A DNA stretch of 64,000 nucleotides from JBDREC01 sp043820105 [NCBI: Pseudomonadota bacterium] (GCA_043820105.1 JBDREC010000102.1:15053-79052), one strand, 5' to 3'. Numbered from the stretch's first letter, positions 35,247-43,809 are shown. Translations and numbers: made by a program. The notes: generated by a model from the letters alone, not told the origin.

Positions 35247-36068
35247 ATGGGAAAAATAATTGCTATTGCAAATCAAAAGGGTGGCGTTGGAAAGACAACT
35301 ACTGCCATTAATCTTTCATCGTGTATTTCTGTTTCAGAAAAGAAAACTTTGTTAATTGATTTAGATCCACAATCAAATGCTGGTTCTGGATTGGGAATTG
35401 TTTCACGTGAAACAAAAGGGAGTTTGTATGATCTTTTTTTAGAGCCAGGATTGGTAAGCGGCTCTATTTATTCAACAAATCTACCATATTTAGACATTAT
35501 TCCATCTGATCAAAATCTTGTTGGTGCTGAAGTTGAATTAATAAACAAAGAGGGCAGGGAATTCATATTAAAGAATATCATAGCTCAGGTTAAAGATAAT
35601 TATGATTTTATCTTTATTGATTGTCCCCCTTCTCTGAGCATGCTTACTGTTAATGCTCTAACAGCCGCTGATTCAGTGCTTGTGCCCCTGCAATGTGAAT
35701 ATTATGCTCTTGAAGGAATTGGGCGATTATTGAAAACAATAAAACTAATTCGCAAACATTTAAATCCTAATTTAGGAATTGAAGGAATTCTGCTAACAAT
35801 GTTTGACAGAAGAAATAATCTTTCTTTTCAAGTTGAAAGAGACATTAGGCTTCATCTGGCTGACCGTGTTTTTGAATCTATAATTCCTCGGAATGTTAAA
35901 CTATCAGAGGCTCCTAGCCATGGCAAACCTATAATACTATATGATATAAACTCAAAAGGTTCAATATCTTATTTTAATCTAGCCACTGAATTATTAGAAA
36001 GAAACTGTCTTAAAGGAATAAACTTTAAAGATTTAAAAATAAATGAAGTAGAAATAAACAACGATTAG
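35247..36068 (+). CDS. parA: Chromosome partitioning ATPase ParA (Soj)
   Basis: A Walker-type ATPase that binds DNA and moves ParB-parS complexes. It opens MGKIIAIANQKGGVGKTTTA, with the deviant Walker A KGGVGKT at about residues 11-17. IDLDPQSNAGSGLGI and FIFIDCPPSLSMLTVNAL follow, then the ParA C-terminal RNVKLSEAPSHGKPI. It is 273 residues, typical of chromosomal Soj. The open frame runs further upstream, but the family start is the ATG at 35247 (or 35241). parB follows after nine bases. Its place in the origin region fits a chromosomal rather than plasmid system. Confidence 0.94.
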   Translation: MGKIIAIANQKGGVGKTTTAINLSSCISVSEKKTLLIDLDPQSNAGSGLGIVSRETKGSLYDLFLEPGLVSGSIYSTNLPYLDIIPSDQNLVGAEVELINKEGREFILKNIIAQVKDNYDFIFIDCPPSLSMLTVNALTAADSVLVPLQCEYYALEGIGRLLKTIKLIRKHLNPNLGIEGILLTMFDRRNNLSFQVERDIRLHLADRVFESIIPRNVKLSEAPSHGKPIILYDINSKGSISYFNLATELLERNCLKGINFKDLKINEVEINND

Positions 36069-36077
36069 GAGTAAATT

Positions 36078-36962
36078 TTGGCAACAAAACAAAAAGCACT
36101 TGGAAGAGGCCTTGCAGCCTTGATTCCAGACATTGAAGAAACTATTTTTTCTGACAGTGAGCCTCTAAAAACAGATAATTTAGTTGGATATGAAATGAAA
36201 CCTGTTCTATCTTTAATTCCAAACAAAAATCAGCCTAGAAAAGATTTTAATGAAAATTCTTTAAATGAGCTAGCTGATTCAATTAGGGAAAAAGGCCTAT
36301 TGCAGCCCATTCTAGTCAGACCCGCCAAAGATAAACTTGAAATTATCGCTGGCGAAAGAAGGTGGAGAGCTGCTAAAATCGCAGGCATTGATCAAGTTCC
36401 TGTTATAATTAGAAAAATAGATGATAAAAACACTTTGCAAATAGCTTTAATTGAAAACATTCAAAGGGAAGATTTAAATCCAATTGAAGAGGCCAAGGCA
36501 TATTTAACCTTGCAAAACCTTTATAATATTACTCATGAGCAAATTTCAAAAAAAATTGGCAAACAACGAGTTACTGTTACAAATAGATTGCGCTTGCTAA
36601 AACTTCCTCAGGAAATCCAGGACCTATTGCTAAATAACGCTATTAGCGAAGGACATGCAAGAGCATGTCTTGCCCTAACTACATATAGTGAGCAAAGACA
36701 GGTTTGTGATCAAATTATAAAAAAATCATTGTCAGTAAGACAAACTGAAAATTTAATTAATAATTATTTGTCTGATAAAAAAGATAGCCCTTCAAAAAAG
36801 ATTAAACAAGACCCCAATGTTCAAGCACTTATAGACAAAATGTGTCAAAAACTAGGAACAAAAATTGACTTAAGAGTTAGCAAAAAGGGTAAGGGTAAGA
36901 TTATAATTGACTATTACAGCTTAGATGATTTAGATAGAATCCTTAAATTTTTTAAAATTTAA
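36078..36962 (+). CDS. parB: Chromosome partitioning protein ParB (Spo0J)
   Basis: 294 residues starting at TTG (ribosome site AGGAG, 36067-36071). N-terminal ATKQKALGRGLAALIPD binds ParA. The CTP-binding ParB_N fold has NQPRKDFNENSLNELADSI, GLLQPILVRP and GERRWRAAKIAG, followed by LIENIQREDLNPIEEA. A helix-turn-helix (YNITHEQISKKIGKQRVTVTNRLRLLKLP) contacts parS. The C-terminal dimerisation part ends GKGKIIIDYYSLDDLDRILKFF. I did not find a perfect parS palindrome (TGTTTCACGTGAAACA) in the window, although TTTCACGTGAAACA at 35401-35414 inside parA is close to it. Confidence 0.94.
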   Translation: MATKQKALGRGLAALIPDIEETIFSDSEPLKTDNLVGYEMKPVLSLIPNKNQPRKDFNENSLNELADSIREKGLLQPILVRPAKDKLEIIAGERRWRAAKIAGIDQVPVIIRKIDDKNTLQIALIENIQREDLNPIEEAKAYLTLQNLYNITHEQISKKIGKQRVTVTNRLRLLKLPQEIQDLLLNNAISEGHARACLALTTYSEQRQVCDQIIKKSLSVRQTENLINNYLSDKKDSPSKKIKQDPNVQALIDKMCQKLGTKIDLRVSKKGKGKIIIDYYSLDDLDRILKFFKI

Positions 36963-36990
36963 TACATAGTAAGCATAAGGAGTACAAATA

Positions 36991-37449
36991 ATGTTTAATA
37001 AAGGCGATAGTTTTGAAACAGATCACTCTTCAATTAATGCGCTACTTGGTAAAGGCAGTGAATTTGAAGGAAAGCTCGTATTTGAGGGAACCGTAAGAAT
37101 AGATGGTGACTTTAAAGGTCAAATTGAATCAAATGCAAATCTTATTATTGGAGAAAATGCATGTGTAAAAGCTGAAATCACAGTTAACAATATAATAATT
37201 TCTGGTGAGGTTGAGGGAAACATTCATTCAAAAGGGAAATGTGAAATTCACGCACCTGGTAAAGTTGTTGGAAATATAAAAACTCCTTCATTGATTATAG
37301 AAGAGGGCGTTATTTTTGATGGAACTTGCTCTATGCTTGAAAACACGGGCAATATTCATAAGCTTCCAAAGTCACAAAAAAAAGATGACCCATCAAAAAG
37401 CGAAGATGATGAAAAAGACATGTTAGAGATTAAAGACAAGAAAAATTAA
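36991..37449 (+). CDS. Bactofilin
   Basis: 152 residues with the DUF583 beta-helix core: SSINALLGKGSEFEGKLVFE, then EGTVRIDGDFKGQIESNANL, then IIGENACVKAEITVNNIIIS. Short unstructured ends flank the core and the tail is Lys/Asp rich. Bactofilins polymerise without nucleotide into cytoskeletal filaments that shape cells or anchor ParABS and pili. The position right after parAB matches the arrangement in Myxococcus-like bacteria, where a bactofilin scaffolds the segregation machinery. The ribosome site AAGGAG lies ahead of the ATG. Confidence 0.9.
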   Translation: MFNKGDSFETDHSSINALLGKGSEFEGKLVFEGTVRIDGDFKGQIESNANLIIGENACVKAEITVNNIIISGEVEGNIHSKGKCEIHAPGKVVGNIKTPSLIIEEGVIFDGTCSMLENTGNIHKLPKSQKKDDPSKSEDDEKDMLEIKDKKN

Positions 37450-37451
37450 AC

Positions 37452-38264
37452 TTGAATCATCCAAAAATAATTTTAAATAGTCTAAATAAATTTTCCTCAA
37501 AGAGTTTAGGCCAAAATTTTCTTATTAATACTGACATAGCTAAACGTATCGTTAATTTCGCTGATATTACAGAGTTTGATGCAGTTCTGGAAATTGGGCC
37601 GGGCCTTGGAATGCTCACAAGCCACATATGCAGGCAAGCTGAAACATGTTTTGCTATTGAAAAAGATGATATTCTTTATGAGCATTTAATTATAGCTTTT
37701 AGTGAATTTGATAATTTTGAAATAATAAATAAAGATATTTTAATTTTTAAGTTAGAGGATAAATTCGAAAAGAAGCTTAAACTTATATCTAATTTGCCTT
37801 ATAACATTTCCAGCCAAGTTATTTTTTGGATACTAAATTATAGGGATCAGCTGGAAACATGCATTATTACAATTCAAAAAGAACTTGCAGATAGACTTTT
37901 GTCAAAAGAGGGTTCAAAAGATTTCTCGCCAATAGGCATATTACTTTCTTTATTTTATGATATAAAAAAATGTATGGATTTAAAAGGCCAGTCTTTTTTT
38001 CCAGCACCAAGGGTTATCTCAACAGTTTTGAAATTAACAAGGAATGATAATATTTTCGATGATCTTTATTATAAGGCTTTTTCTGGTTTTTTAAAATTAT
38101 GTTTTCAAAATAGAAGAAAAACACTTATAAATAATCTTTCTAAATCTAAATATGATAAAAATGATATTTTATATTTTTTAAATGAAAATATTTTATCTGA
38201 AAAAGTTAGAGCCGAAGAGTTAAGTTCTGACATTTTGCGTAAACTTTTTAATGAAATAAAATGA
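37452..38264 (+). CDS. rsmA: 16S rRNA dimethyladenosine transferase RsmA (KsgA)
   Basis: 270 residues. This SAM-dependent enzyme dimethylates two adjacent adenines near the 3' end of 16S rRNA. It has the FSSKSLGQNFLINTDIAKRI opening, the SAM loop AVLEIGPGLGMLTS, and the catalytic NLPYNISSQVIFWIL motif, which is the N-L/I-P-Y hallmark. FFPAPRVISTVLKL and QNRRKTLINNL are C-terminal family segments. It starts with TTG two bases after the bactofilin stop, and its ribosome site is weak. It is the last gene of the rightward parAB operon. Confidence 0.93.
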   Translation: MNHPKIILNSLNKFSSKSLGQNFLINTDIAKRIVNFADITEFDAVLEIGPGLGMLTSHICRQAETCFAIEKDDILYEHLIIAFSEFDNFEIINKDILIFKLEDKFEKKLKLISNLPYNISSQVIFWILNYRDQLETCIITIQKELADRLLSKEGSKDFSPIGILLSLFYDIKKCMDLKGQSFFPAPRVISTVLKLTRNDNIFDDLYYKAFSGFLKLCFQNRRKTLINNLSKSKYDKNDILYFLNENILSEKVRAEELSSDILRKLFNEIK

Positions 38265-38270
38265 TCTTGA

Positions 38271-38307
38271 AAATAATCAATAATTAATAATTAATATTTA
38301 ATTGATT
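38271..38307. repeat. AT repeat, TTAATTATT family (copy 1)
   Basis: A stretch of TAATTAATAATTAATATTTAATTGATT type between rsmA and the convergent PHP gene. It runs into the coding end of the PHP gene, whose last residues (NQLNINY) it encodes. Further copies lie at 52567, 55182, 56521 and 59004. Confidence 0.5.
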
Positions 38308-39126
38308 CTTTAAAGTTTTTGTTTTTTTTAATTTCACCCTCTCAAACCCCTGTGCTATCTCGCCTACAGAGTGGGCGTCAGAATTGACGATATAAGGGAC
38401 TTTTTTTTGCAAGACAAGGTCAAGTATTTCAAAAGATGGATACGGCTCTTGTAGGCCTTTTCTGAAGCCCGATGTGTTAATTTCCAAAACCGATCCTATG
38501 CTCTTGATTTTATTGAGTTTATCCGAGGTCATTTCCAGGTATTTCTCTTTTTTAGCGTCAAAATACTTATTTTTAATATTAAATTTTTTATAAAGATCAA
38601 AATGTCCTAAAAATGAAAATATTTTTGTTTCAGCTGCTTTTAGATATAACTCGAAATAATCTTTTATTAGATTTTCAATATTTCCAAATTTCAATTGCAG
38701 CACTTCATTGAAATCTTCATCTGTATAATCTATTGCATAAAATTCATTGTTTGCTTTTTTTTGTGAAAACAAGTGAACAGATCCGATTAAGTAATCCACT
38801 TCATCAATTGGTATTTTTTTTAAATGTTCTTCACAATCAAGAAAATAATCGACCTCAAAGCCAATTAAAACATCTATTTCCGCAGCAAATTTTATTTTAA
38901 GTGTTTTGAGTTCTTCTAGATACTCTCTAACCCTTGATTCATGCATGGTCCAGGGAGTTTCATAACTTATAGGATAATGATCAGAAATTCCAACCTGTAT
39001 TAAACCCTTTGATATAGCGCTTTTAATCATTTCCTCTGGACTATTTAAACCATCCGAATAATTTGTGTGCATATGAAGATCTGATAGTTTATAATTTTTT
39101 TTGATCATTTTATATATATCTTTCAT
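38284..39126 (-). CDS. PHP-domain histidinol-phosphatase-like protein
   Basis: 280 residues of the polymerase-and-histidinol-phosphatase fold. Metal-binding motifs are DLHMHTNYSDG (about residue 15), ISDHYP, GFEVDYF, SVHLF, LGHFDLYKKF and NSDAHSVGEI near the C-terminus. EINTSGFRKGLQEPYPSFEIL is the HisK-type phosphatase segment. It probably removes phosphate from histidinol phosphate or a related small phosphoester. No other histidine gene is nearby. A better start than the first ATG could be the internal MIKKNYKLSDLHMHT, seven codons in. The nucleosidase-like gene ends nine bases upstream. Confidence 0.8.
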   Translation of the reverse strand: MKDIYKMIKKNYKLSDLHMHTNYSDGLNSPEEMIKSAISKGLIQVGISDHYPISYETPWTMHESRVREYLEELKTLKIKFAAEIDVLIGFEVDYFLDCEEHLKKIPIDEVDYLIGSVHLFSQKKANNEFYAIDYTDEDFNEVLQLKFGNIENLIKDYFELYLKAAETKIFSFLGHFDLYKKFNIKNKYFDAKKEKYLEMTSDKLNKIKSIGSVLEINTSGFRKGLQEPYPSFEILDLVLQKKVPYIVNSDAHSVGEIAQGFERVKLKKTKTLKNQLNINY

Positions 39127-39135
39127 TTAAAAACC

Positions 39136-39900
39136 TTAATTTATTTTAATAAAATGATATATTAACCTTGTAAAGTTTTCCTGAGCTAACTCAAGGTTTT
39201 TATGAAATCGAATGACTGAATAAAATCTTTTTGGGTGTTTAAATATATATTTTATAATGCTAATAAATCCTTTTCTTGTTTCTTCTTCAATTTCTTTGGA
39301 AAAAGATATTGGCAAGTCTTGACTTAAAGTATCTGATACTGCTCTTATAGAAACAAAGGGTATATTATAATTTTTCATTATATTTGCCAGGTGATGATTT
39401 TCCATATCACAAGCGATTGCTTCATGATATTTATTTTTATATCTTTCCTTTATTTCTTTAGTATCTAAAAGTTCTGATACACTTAATGTTTGTCCGAGTT
39501 GAATTGGTATTCCAATTTCAAGAGCAGCTTTTTCAGTATTATTATTTATATTTTCATTTACCTTAATTTCATTAAGTTTATCGTTAATTATAATTTCAGA
39601 TAAAACAATGTGACCAATTTTTATGTTTTTTCTAAAGGATGCGCAAAAGCCAGTGATAATAATGCTTTTAGGATTGTTGTCATTTATTATTTTATCAATA
39701 GTGGTTTTTTTTATTTTATAACCAACGCCTGTTTTTATTATAAGAATATTTTTGCCTTCAAGACTACCACAAATACCAAGGTGCTTATCAATTCTAATAA
39801 CTTTTTTATTATCAAGTAATTTAATTAATCGATCGATTTCAGATTGAGTAGCAGCAAAGATTAGATATTGTATAGAGACATCTTGCTTCCTTGTGCTCAT
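39136..39900 (-). CDS. Phosphorylase superfamily nucleosidase-like protein
   Basis: 254 residues of the PNP/UDP fold: YLIFAATQSEIDRLI (start strand), IIKTGVGYKIKKTT, IIITGFCASFRKNIKIGHIV, CDMENHHLANIM (the purine-binding ME motif) and SIRAVSDTLSQDLP. The ME-H and RAVSD elements match methylthioadenosine/SAH nucleosidase-like proteins, some of which serve hopanoid or futalosine pathways. The exact substrate is not evident. It overlaps the next gene upstream by four bases, so it forms one operon with the LbH and PHP genes. The start region contains the GAACAAGAG repeat. Confidence 0.75.
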   Translation of the reverse strand: MSTRKQDVSIQYLIFAATQSEIDRLIKLLDNKKVIRIDKHLGICGSLEGKNILIIKTGVGYKIKKTTIDKIINDNNPKSIIITGFCASFRKNIKIGHIVLSEIIINDKLNEIKVNENINNNTEKAALEIGIPIQLGQTLSVSELLDTKEIKERYKNKYHEAIACDMENHHLANIMKNYNIPFVSIRAVSDTLSQDLPISFSKEIEEETRKGFISIIKYIFKHPKRFYSVIRFHKNLELAQENFTRLIYHFIKIN

Positions 39901-40592
39901 GCGCTCTTGTTCTCTTTTATTACTGTTTCAAAGTTTTCACGTTTTACTTTTAAGATAGTATTTTCTGAATATACGCCTCTTGCAATAGCACAAGGATAAA
40001 TGATTGATCCTTTGCCGACTATTGTTCCTGGGCTTGTCACACTGTTGCAACCTGTTTCAACGTGGTCTCCTAATATTGCGCCAAATTTTCTAAGTCCAGA
40101 GTCTATTTTTTTATTATCAATTAATAATTGTACAGACCCTGGAGTAACTTTTAAATTAGCTAGCTTTGTTCCAGCTCCTAAGTTTACGTGATTTCCAAGT
40201 ATTGAATCGCCAACATAGGCAAAATGAGCGGCTTTGGCGTCATTGAGCATTATTGATGATTTAATTTCTGTTGCATGTCCAATTATACATCGATCGCCAA
40301 CAAGAATGTCTCCTCTTATATAGGCTCCTTGTCTAATCTGACAATTTTTACCAATGTATGCTGGGCCCCTTATATAAGCTTGAGCTTCCACAATCGTGCC
40401 TTCATCAATGAAAATGCATTCTTCATTTTCTAGATATGCTTGATTTGAAACTTGTCCTTTAATTTCACCTTTACATATTTCTTCTAAGTAAGCTTTAAGA
40501 TTTTCACCTAAAACTTGCCAAACAAATTCATTGCTTTCAAAAAGACATGAATGCTCAAATTCCTTAAAATCAAAAAACTGAAACGCTTTCAT
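39897..40592 (-). CDS. Left-handed beta-helix sugar nucleotide acyltransferase-like protein
   Basis: 231 residues with hexapeptide repeats: EGTIVEAQAYIRGPAYIGKN, CQIRQGAYIRGDILVGDRC, IIGHATEIKSSIML, VGDSILGNHVNLGAGTKLAN, FGAILGDHVETGCNSVTSPG and TIVGKGSIIYPCAI. This is the GlmU C-terminal-like fold without a uridylyltransferase domain. HFAYVGDSILGNHVNLGAGT is the GlmU acetyl-CoA segment, so acetyl transfer to an amino sugar is plausible. Similar short forms occur beside a separate nucleotidyltransferase, but none is seen here. The 3' end carries a GAACAAGAG repeat that encodes KENKSA. Confidence 0.8.
   Translation of the reverse strand: MKAFQFFDFKEFEHSCLFESNEFVWQVLGENLKAYLEEICKGEIKGQVSNQAYLENEECIFIDEGTIVEAQAYIRGPAYIGKNCQIRQGAYIRGDILVGDRCIIGHATEIKSSIMLNDAKAAHFAYVGDSILGNHVNLGAGTKLANLKVTPGSVQLLIDNKKIDSGLRKFGAILGDHVETGCNSVTSPGTIVGKGSIIYPCAIARGVYSENTILKVKRENFETVIKENKSA
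39901..39916 (-). repeat. GAACAAGAG repeat, copy 1
   Basis: Minus strand AGAGAACAAGAGCGC, at the junction of two coding frames: it encodes the end of the LbH gene and precedes the nucleosidase ATG. The same GAGAACAAGAGCGCA word recurs at 52673 and 53811. Confidence 0.55.
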
Positions 40593-40655
40593 TATATTTC
40601 TCCAGTATTTTTTGTGATATTATTTTGATTAAACGAGTAGATAGAAATGGTCAAG

Positions 40656-41060
40656 CTATTTAGTTTTTACTTTTTTCTGATCTACAATGTAGGTGGTATA
40701 TTCTCTTATTTTTTTAGAAAATAGTTCAACTTCTTTTGTATCTTGTTCCAAAATACCTACAAGTCTTCGATGCTGAACATTGGCAATTTCATCCATAATA
40801 TTTTTAGGAGTTTCATTATTTACTTCAATAGCTTCCCAAAAAAGATCTTTCTCTAGACTTTTAAAATGGCCACCAAGGCTGTCAGCTATGCGATACAAGA
40901 ACTCAACCCCCTCATAAGGAGTAGGCTGAATAACCAATTTTACATTGCGTTGGTTATCAAGTTTTTCAAGAGTTTTTACTTTTCTTTGAAGAGCTTCATT
41001 GTCGATAAAAAGGGTGATCACAAACTTCCTTAGAGGATCACCAAAAAAGGAAATGTCCAT
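40656..41060 (-). CDS. Unknown conserved-looking protein (134 aa)
   Basis: 134 residues, soluble, alpha/beta. It opens MDISFFGDPLRKFVITLFID and contains LVIQPTPYEGVEFLYRIADS and a Lys-rich C-terminus. It has no signal peptide, no cysteines and no known motif. It follows the zinc-ribbon-like gene by seven bases and so shares its strong sigma-70 promoter. The two probably work together, for example as a small regulatory pair. I do not recognise the family, and the function is unknown. Confidence 0.6.
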   Translation of the reverse strand: MDISFFGDPLRKFVITLFIDNEALQRKVKTLEKLDNQRNVKLVIQPTPYEGVEFLYRIADSLGGHFKSLEKDLFWEAIEVNNETPKNIMDEIANVQHRRLVGILEQDTKEVELFSKKIREYTTYIVDQKKVKTK

Positions 41061-41067
41061 ATTTACC

Positions 41068-41406
41068 TCAATTTACTGGGGTTAATTTTCTTAGGTAATT
41101 ATCAATTTCACCATCTGTTGAAATTAAATTTGAAAAAGAAATAAATACATCTTCAAGCCTCACAGTTGCAATATCAGAAAGATGCCATCCTTCTTTCTTT
41201 TTCTTTCTTTCTTTAATTGGAACATCAAAGTTTGGAATATTTTTTGCTAATTGCTTAATATATACATTAAAAGGAATATCTGCTACATTAGCTTCTCTTT
41301 CCTTGTCTCTTCTCCAGTTTTTTATATAGTGAAACCTACAATATCCATTTGTAGAAGCACTACAATCGCACCCTGATTCTTTACAAAGTTTTATTACGTT
41401 TCCCAT
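41068..41406 (-). CDS. Small protein with an N-terminal Cys/His cluster
   Basis: 112 residues. The N-terminus has C8, C13, C15, C23 and H26 (KLCKESGCDCSASTNGYCRFHYIKNW), which would bind one zinc. A basic stretch (NWRRDKEREA, KERKKKKEGWH) and a C-terminal helical part follow. The cluster resembles short zinc-binding motifs seen in phage and deltaproteobacterial regulatory proteins. The exact family is not recognised. The ribosome site AAAGGAAAGG is strong. A consensus-like sigma-70 promoter lies about 100 bases upstream. First gene of a two-gene unit. Confidence 0.65.
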   Translation of the reverse strand: MGNVIKLCKESGCDCSASTNGYCRFHYIKNWRRDKEREANVADIPFNVYIKQLAKNIPNFDVPIKERKKKKEGWHLSDIATVRLEDVFISFSNLISTDGEIDNYLRKLTPVN

Positions 41407-41505
41407 TTTAGTACCTTTCCTTTTCGATTTCCCAGTGTATATAGAAAATATTTAGCGAGAATTCAATCTTATTTTTCATGTTTAGCCCGCCAACTCTGCT
41501 ATTCT

Positions 41506-41535
41506 TTTATACAAAATTCATACCAACCTTGTCAA
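41506..41535 (-). promoter_or_regulatory. Sigma-70 promoter ahead of the zinc-cluster gene
   Basis: On the minus strand TTGACA (41535-41530), an 18-base spacer and TATAAA (41511-41506). Transcription would start near 41499, with a leader of about 90 bases. The remainder of the 286-base spacer to hldE shows only a weak GGGG/CCCC inverted repeat near 41619-41636. Confidence 0.7.
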
Positions 41536-41692
41536 CCCCATAAGTAGCTGATATTACAATTCTATTATTAAACACCCTTTAAACATTGCGACCGCGCTGG
41601 GACAAATAATTCTTTATTGGGGTCATCCAGCTCCCCTTTCGACTCAAGGCGTTATCATAAGATCTAAATCAATAGCTGTTTTCTTTATAATA

Positions 41693-43165
41693 TTAACGAC
41701 TTAATGTTGTTTTTATCTTTTCGATAATGTTGCTTGTTGACTTTCCTTTAACAAATTCAATAGTTACGACTTTGCCACCATTTCCTTCTACAATTTCCCT
41801 TCCAACAATCTGGTCTTTATTATAGTCGCCACCCTTGACCAAAACATCAGGTGTGATTTCTTTTATAAGTTCAAGTGGTGTTTCTCCATTAAAAATAGTA
41901 ACAAAATCAACAAAGCTTAAAGCTGATAAAATTGAAGATCTTTCTTCCTCTGACAAAAGTGGCCTATCATCACCTTTTAATTTTTTAACGGAAGAATCAC
42001 TATTAAGACCTATAACAAGAAAGTCCCCTAGCTTAGACGCTTCTTTTAAATATGAAATATGACCAGCATGCAAAAGATCAAAGCAACCATTTGTAAATAC
42101 AATTTTTTTATTATTTCTTCTTAGCTTCGCAATCTGGTTTTTTAAATCTGATAAAGAAAGCACAAGACCAGTATTTTCATCACCCTGATGCTTTTTAAAT
42201 TCATTAACAATTTCTCTGCAAGTAACCGTGCTTGTGCCAACTTTTGATACAACAATGCTTGCGGCATAGTTTGCAGCTAGGCATGCATCTTTAATTTCAG
42301 CATCCCCGGCAATCATGGCTGACAAAGTTGAAATAACAGTATCACCAGCTCCTGACACATCATATACTTCTTGTGCAAAAGATTTAATGTTTAATTGCTT
42401 TTCATTGTCTTTGGAAAATAGGGACATGCCATCTTTTCCACGCGTAACTAAAATGTATTTAAGATTAAGTTTTTCAATTAGTTTTATTGCTTCTAAAGAA
42501 AGCTCTTTTTCTTCTTTAATTTCTTTGCCAACAATAATTTCAAATTCTTTAAGGTTTGGAGTGATTAAAAAAGCATTTTTGTATAATTGTATGTTTTCAG
42601 GTTTGGGATCTATAATAACAGGAATATTTTTGTCATTAGCATTGGCAATAGCACATTCTAAAACTTTTTGAGTACAAACACCCTTGTTATAATCAGAAAT
42701 AATTAGCAGATCAAATTCCTTCATGTTTTTTTCAATATATGAAGTAACTTTTTCTTCAAATTCTGCAGATATTTTAGAAACAGTTTCTTTATCAATTCTT
42801 ATAAGCTGTTGGTTAGAAGCTATTACTCGAGTTTTAATTCCTGTGTTTCGAGATGGTGATAAAAATAATCCCTGATAATCAACATTATTTTCATGAAAAT
42901 ATTTTTTTAATATCAAGGCTTCTTCATCATAACCAGTAACAGTAAGAGTTGATACTTTTATGCCAAGGCTAATTAAATTTCTAACAACATTTCCAGCGCC
43001 TCCTGGAAATATTTCTTCATTTTTTAGATTCAAAATTGGAACTGGCGCTTCTGGTGAAATGCGACTAACACTTCCATATAAAAATTTATCGACCATAAAA
43101 TCGCCTAGAACTAATATTTTCTTTTTAGGAAAAAGTTTAAAATAATTTTGCAAATTATAACTCAT
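41693..43165 (-). CDS. hldE: Bifunctional heptose-7-phosphate kinase / heptose-1-phosphate adenylyltransferase HldE
   Basis: 490 residues in two domains. The first 330 are a ribokinase-type sugar kinase (ILVLGDFMVDKFLYG, EEIFPGGAGNVVRNL, YDVSGAGDTVIS). The last 150 are a cytidylyltransferase-type domain (KKIVFTNGCFDLLHAGHISY, VIGLNSDSSVKKLKG, LVKGGDYNKDQIVG). Together they make ADP-heptose for the LPS inner core, which is good evidence for a diderm outer membrane. The order kinase then transferase is that of E. coli HldE (RfaE). It heads nowhere obvious in an LPS cluster: nadD lies 14 bases upstream on the same strand and the K+ channel gene ahead of that. Confidence 0.95.
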   Translation of the reverse strand: MSYNLQNYFKLFPKKKILVLGDFMVDKFLYGSVSRISPEAPVPILNLKNEEIFPGGAGNVVRNLISLGIKVSTLTVTGYDEEALILKKYFHENNVDYQGLFLSPSRNTGIKTRVIASNQQLIRIDKETVSKISAEFEEKVTSYIEKNMKEFDLLIISDYNKGVCTQKVLECAIANANDKNIPVIIDPKPENIQLYKNAFLITPNLKEFEIIVGKEIKEEKELSLEAIKLIEKLNLKYILVTRGKDGMSLFSKDNEKQLNIKSFAQEVYDVSGAGDTVISTLSAMIAGDAEIKDACLAANYAASIVVSKVGTSTVTCREIVNEFKKHQGDENTGLVLSLSDLKNQIAKLRRNNKKIVFTNGCFDLLHAGHISYLKEASKLGDFLVIGLNSDSSVKKLKGDDRPLLSEEERSSILSALSFVDFVTIFNGETPLELIKEITPDVLVKGGDYNKDQIVGREIVEGNGGKVVTIEFVKGKSTSNIIEKIKTTLSR

Positions 43166-43179
43166 GATTTTTTCCTTTT

Positions 43180-43809
43180 TTATTTTTTTAAGTACAGCTT
43201 TTTTTCTTTGATATATTTCTTTACTTCATTACATACAAGCCCATCAATTTCAATATTTTCAAAAATCAATTCTCTAATATTTGAAGAGCTGACCTTAGGC
43301 ATTTGTAAGGCAAAGTTCGTAAAATTTTCATTCCTTTTTTTTATTTTTAAATGTCTTTTTATTAAAATAATATTAACTAGCTTTGATAGTTGTTCGAAGT
43401 CCTTCCATTTATAGGCTTCGTTAAGAATATCATCACCAATAATAAGATAAAACTCATTATTGGAATTTTGTTTTTTTAAATATTGTACTGTATCAATTGT
43501 ATAATTTTTTTTATCGCTGCTTGCGAGCTTTCTTTCTGTATCTAAAACTTTTATTTTATTTTTTTTTAAATTAGAAAAGGCAAGTTTACACATTTTTAAT
43601 CTGTCATTATATGATGAAGAATACTTTTTTTCTAAAGGATGACTAAAGCAAGGTAGAATCCATGTTTCATCAATATTAAAACAAGTATAAACATAAAGAC
43701 TAACAAATAAATGCCCCATATGAGGCGGATCAAAACTCCCCCCAAATATCGCTATATTCTTCCCCCCCCCTTGTTCTCTTGTTCTCTTGTTCTCTTGTGC
43801 TCTTGTCAT
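43180..43809 (-). CDS. nadD: Nicotinate-nucleotide adenylyltransferase NadD
   Basis: About 209 residues. The core is clear: IAIFGGSFDPPHMGHLFVSL (the H-x-G-H adenylyltransferase motif), WILPCFSHPLEKK, DRLKMCKLAF, YTIDTVQYLKK, IIGDDILNEAYKWKDF and SSNIRELI. It makes NaAD from NaMN in NAD synthesis. The N-terminus is odd: about 13 residues (TRAQENKRTREQGGG) are encoded by the GAACAAGAG repeat and a nine-base G tract before the first core strand. There is no alternative ATG after the tract. The start overlaps the channel gene stop (TGATG), so they are coupled. Confidence 0.88.
   Translation of the reverse strand: MTRAQENKRTREQGGGKNIAIFGGSFDPPHMGHLFVSLYVYTCFNIDETWILPCFSHPLEKKYSSSYNDRLKMCKLAFSNLKKNKIKVLDTERKLASSDKKNYTIDTVQYLKKQNSNNEFYLIIGDDILNEAYKWKDFEQLSKLVNIILIKRHLKIKKRNENFTNFALQMPKVSSSNIRELIFENIEIDGLVCNEVKKYIKEKKLYLKK
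43762..43770 (-). repeat. G9 homopolymer inside nadD
   Basis: Nine consecutive C on the plus strand, that is G9 in the nadD coding strand, between the start codon and the active-site motif. A change of one or two bases would put the enzyme out of frame. Confidence 0.7.
43771..43806 (-). repeat. GAACAAGAG repeat, copy 2 (tandem)
   Basis: On the minus strand three and a half tandem units of AAGAGAAC follow ACAAGAGCAC. It lies at the channel/nadD junction and is translated as the first residues of NadD. Confidence 0.7.
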
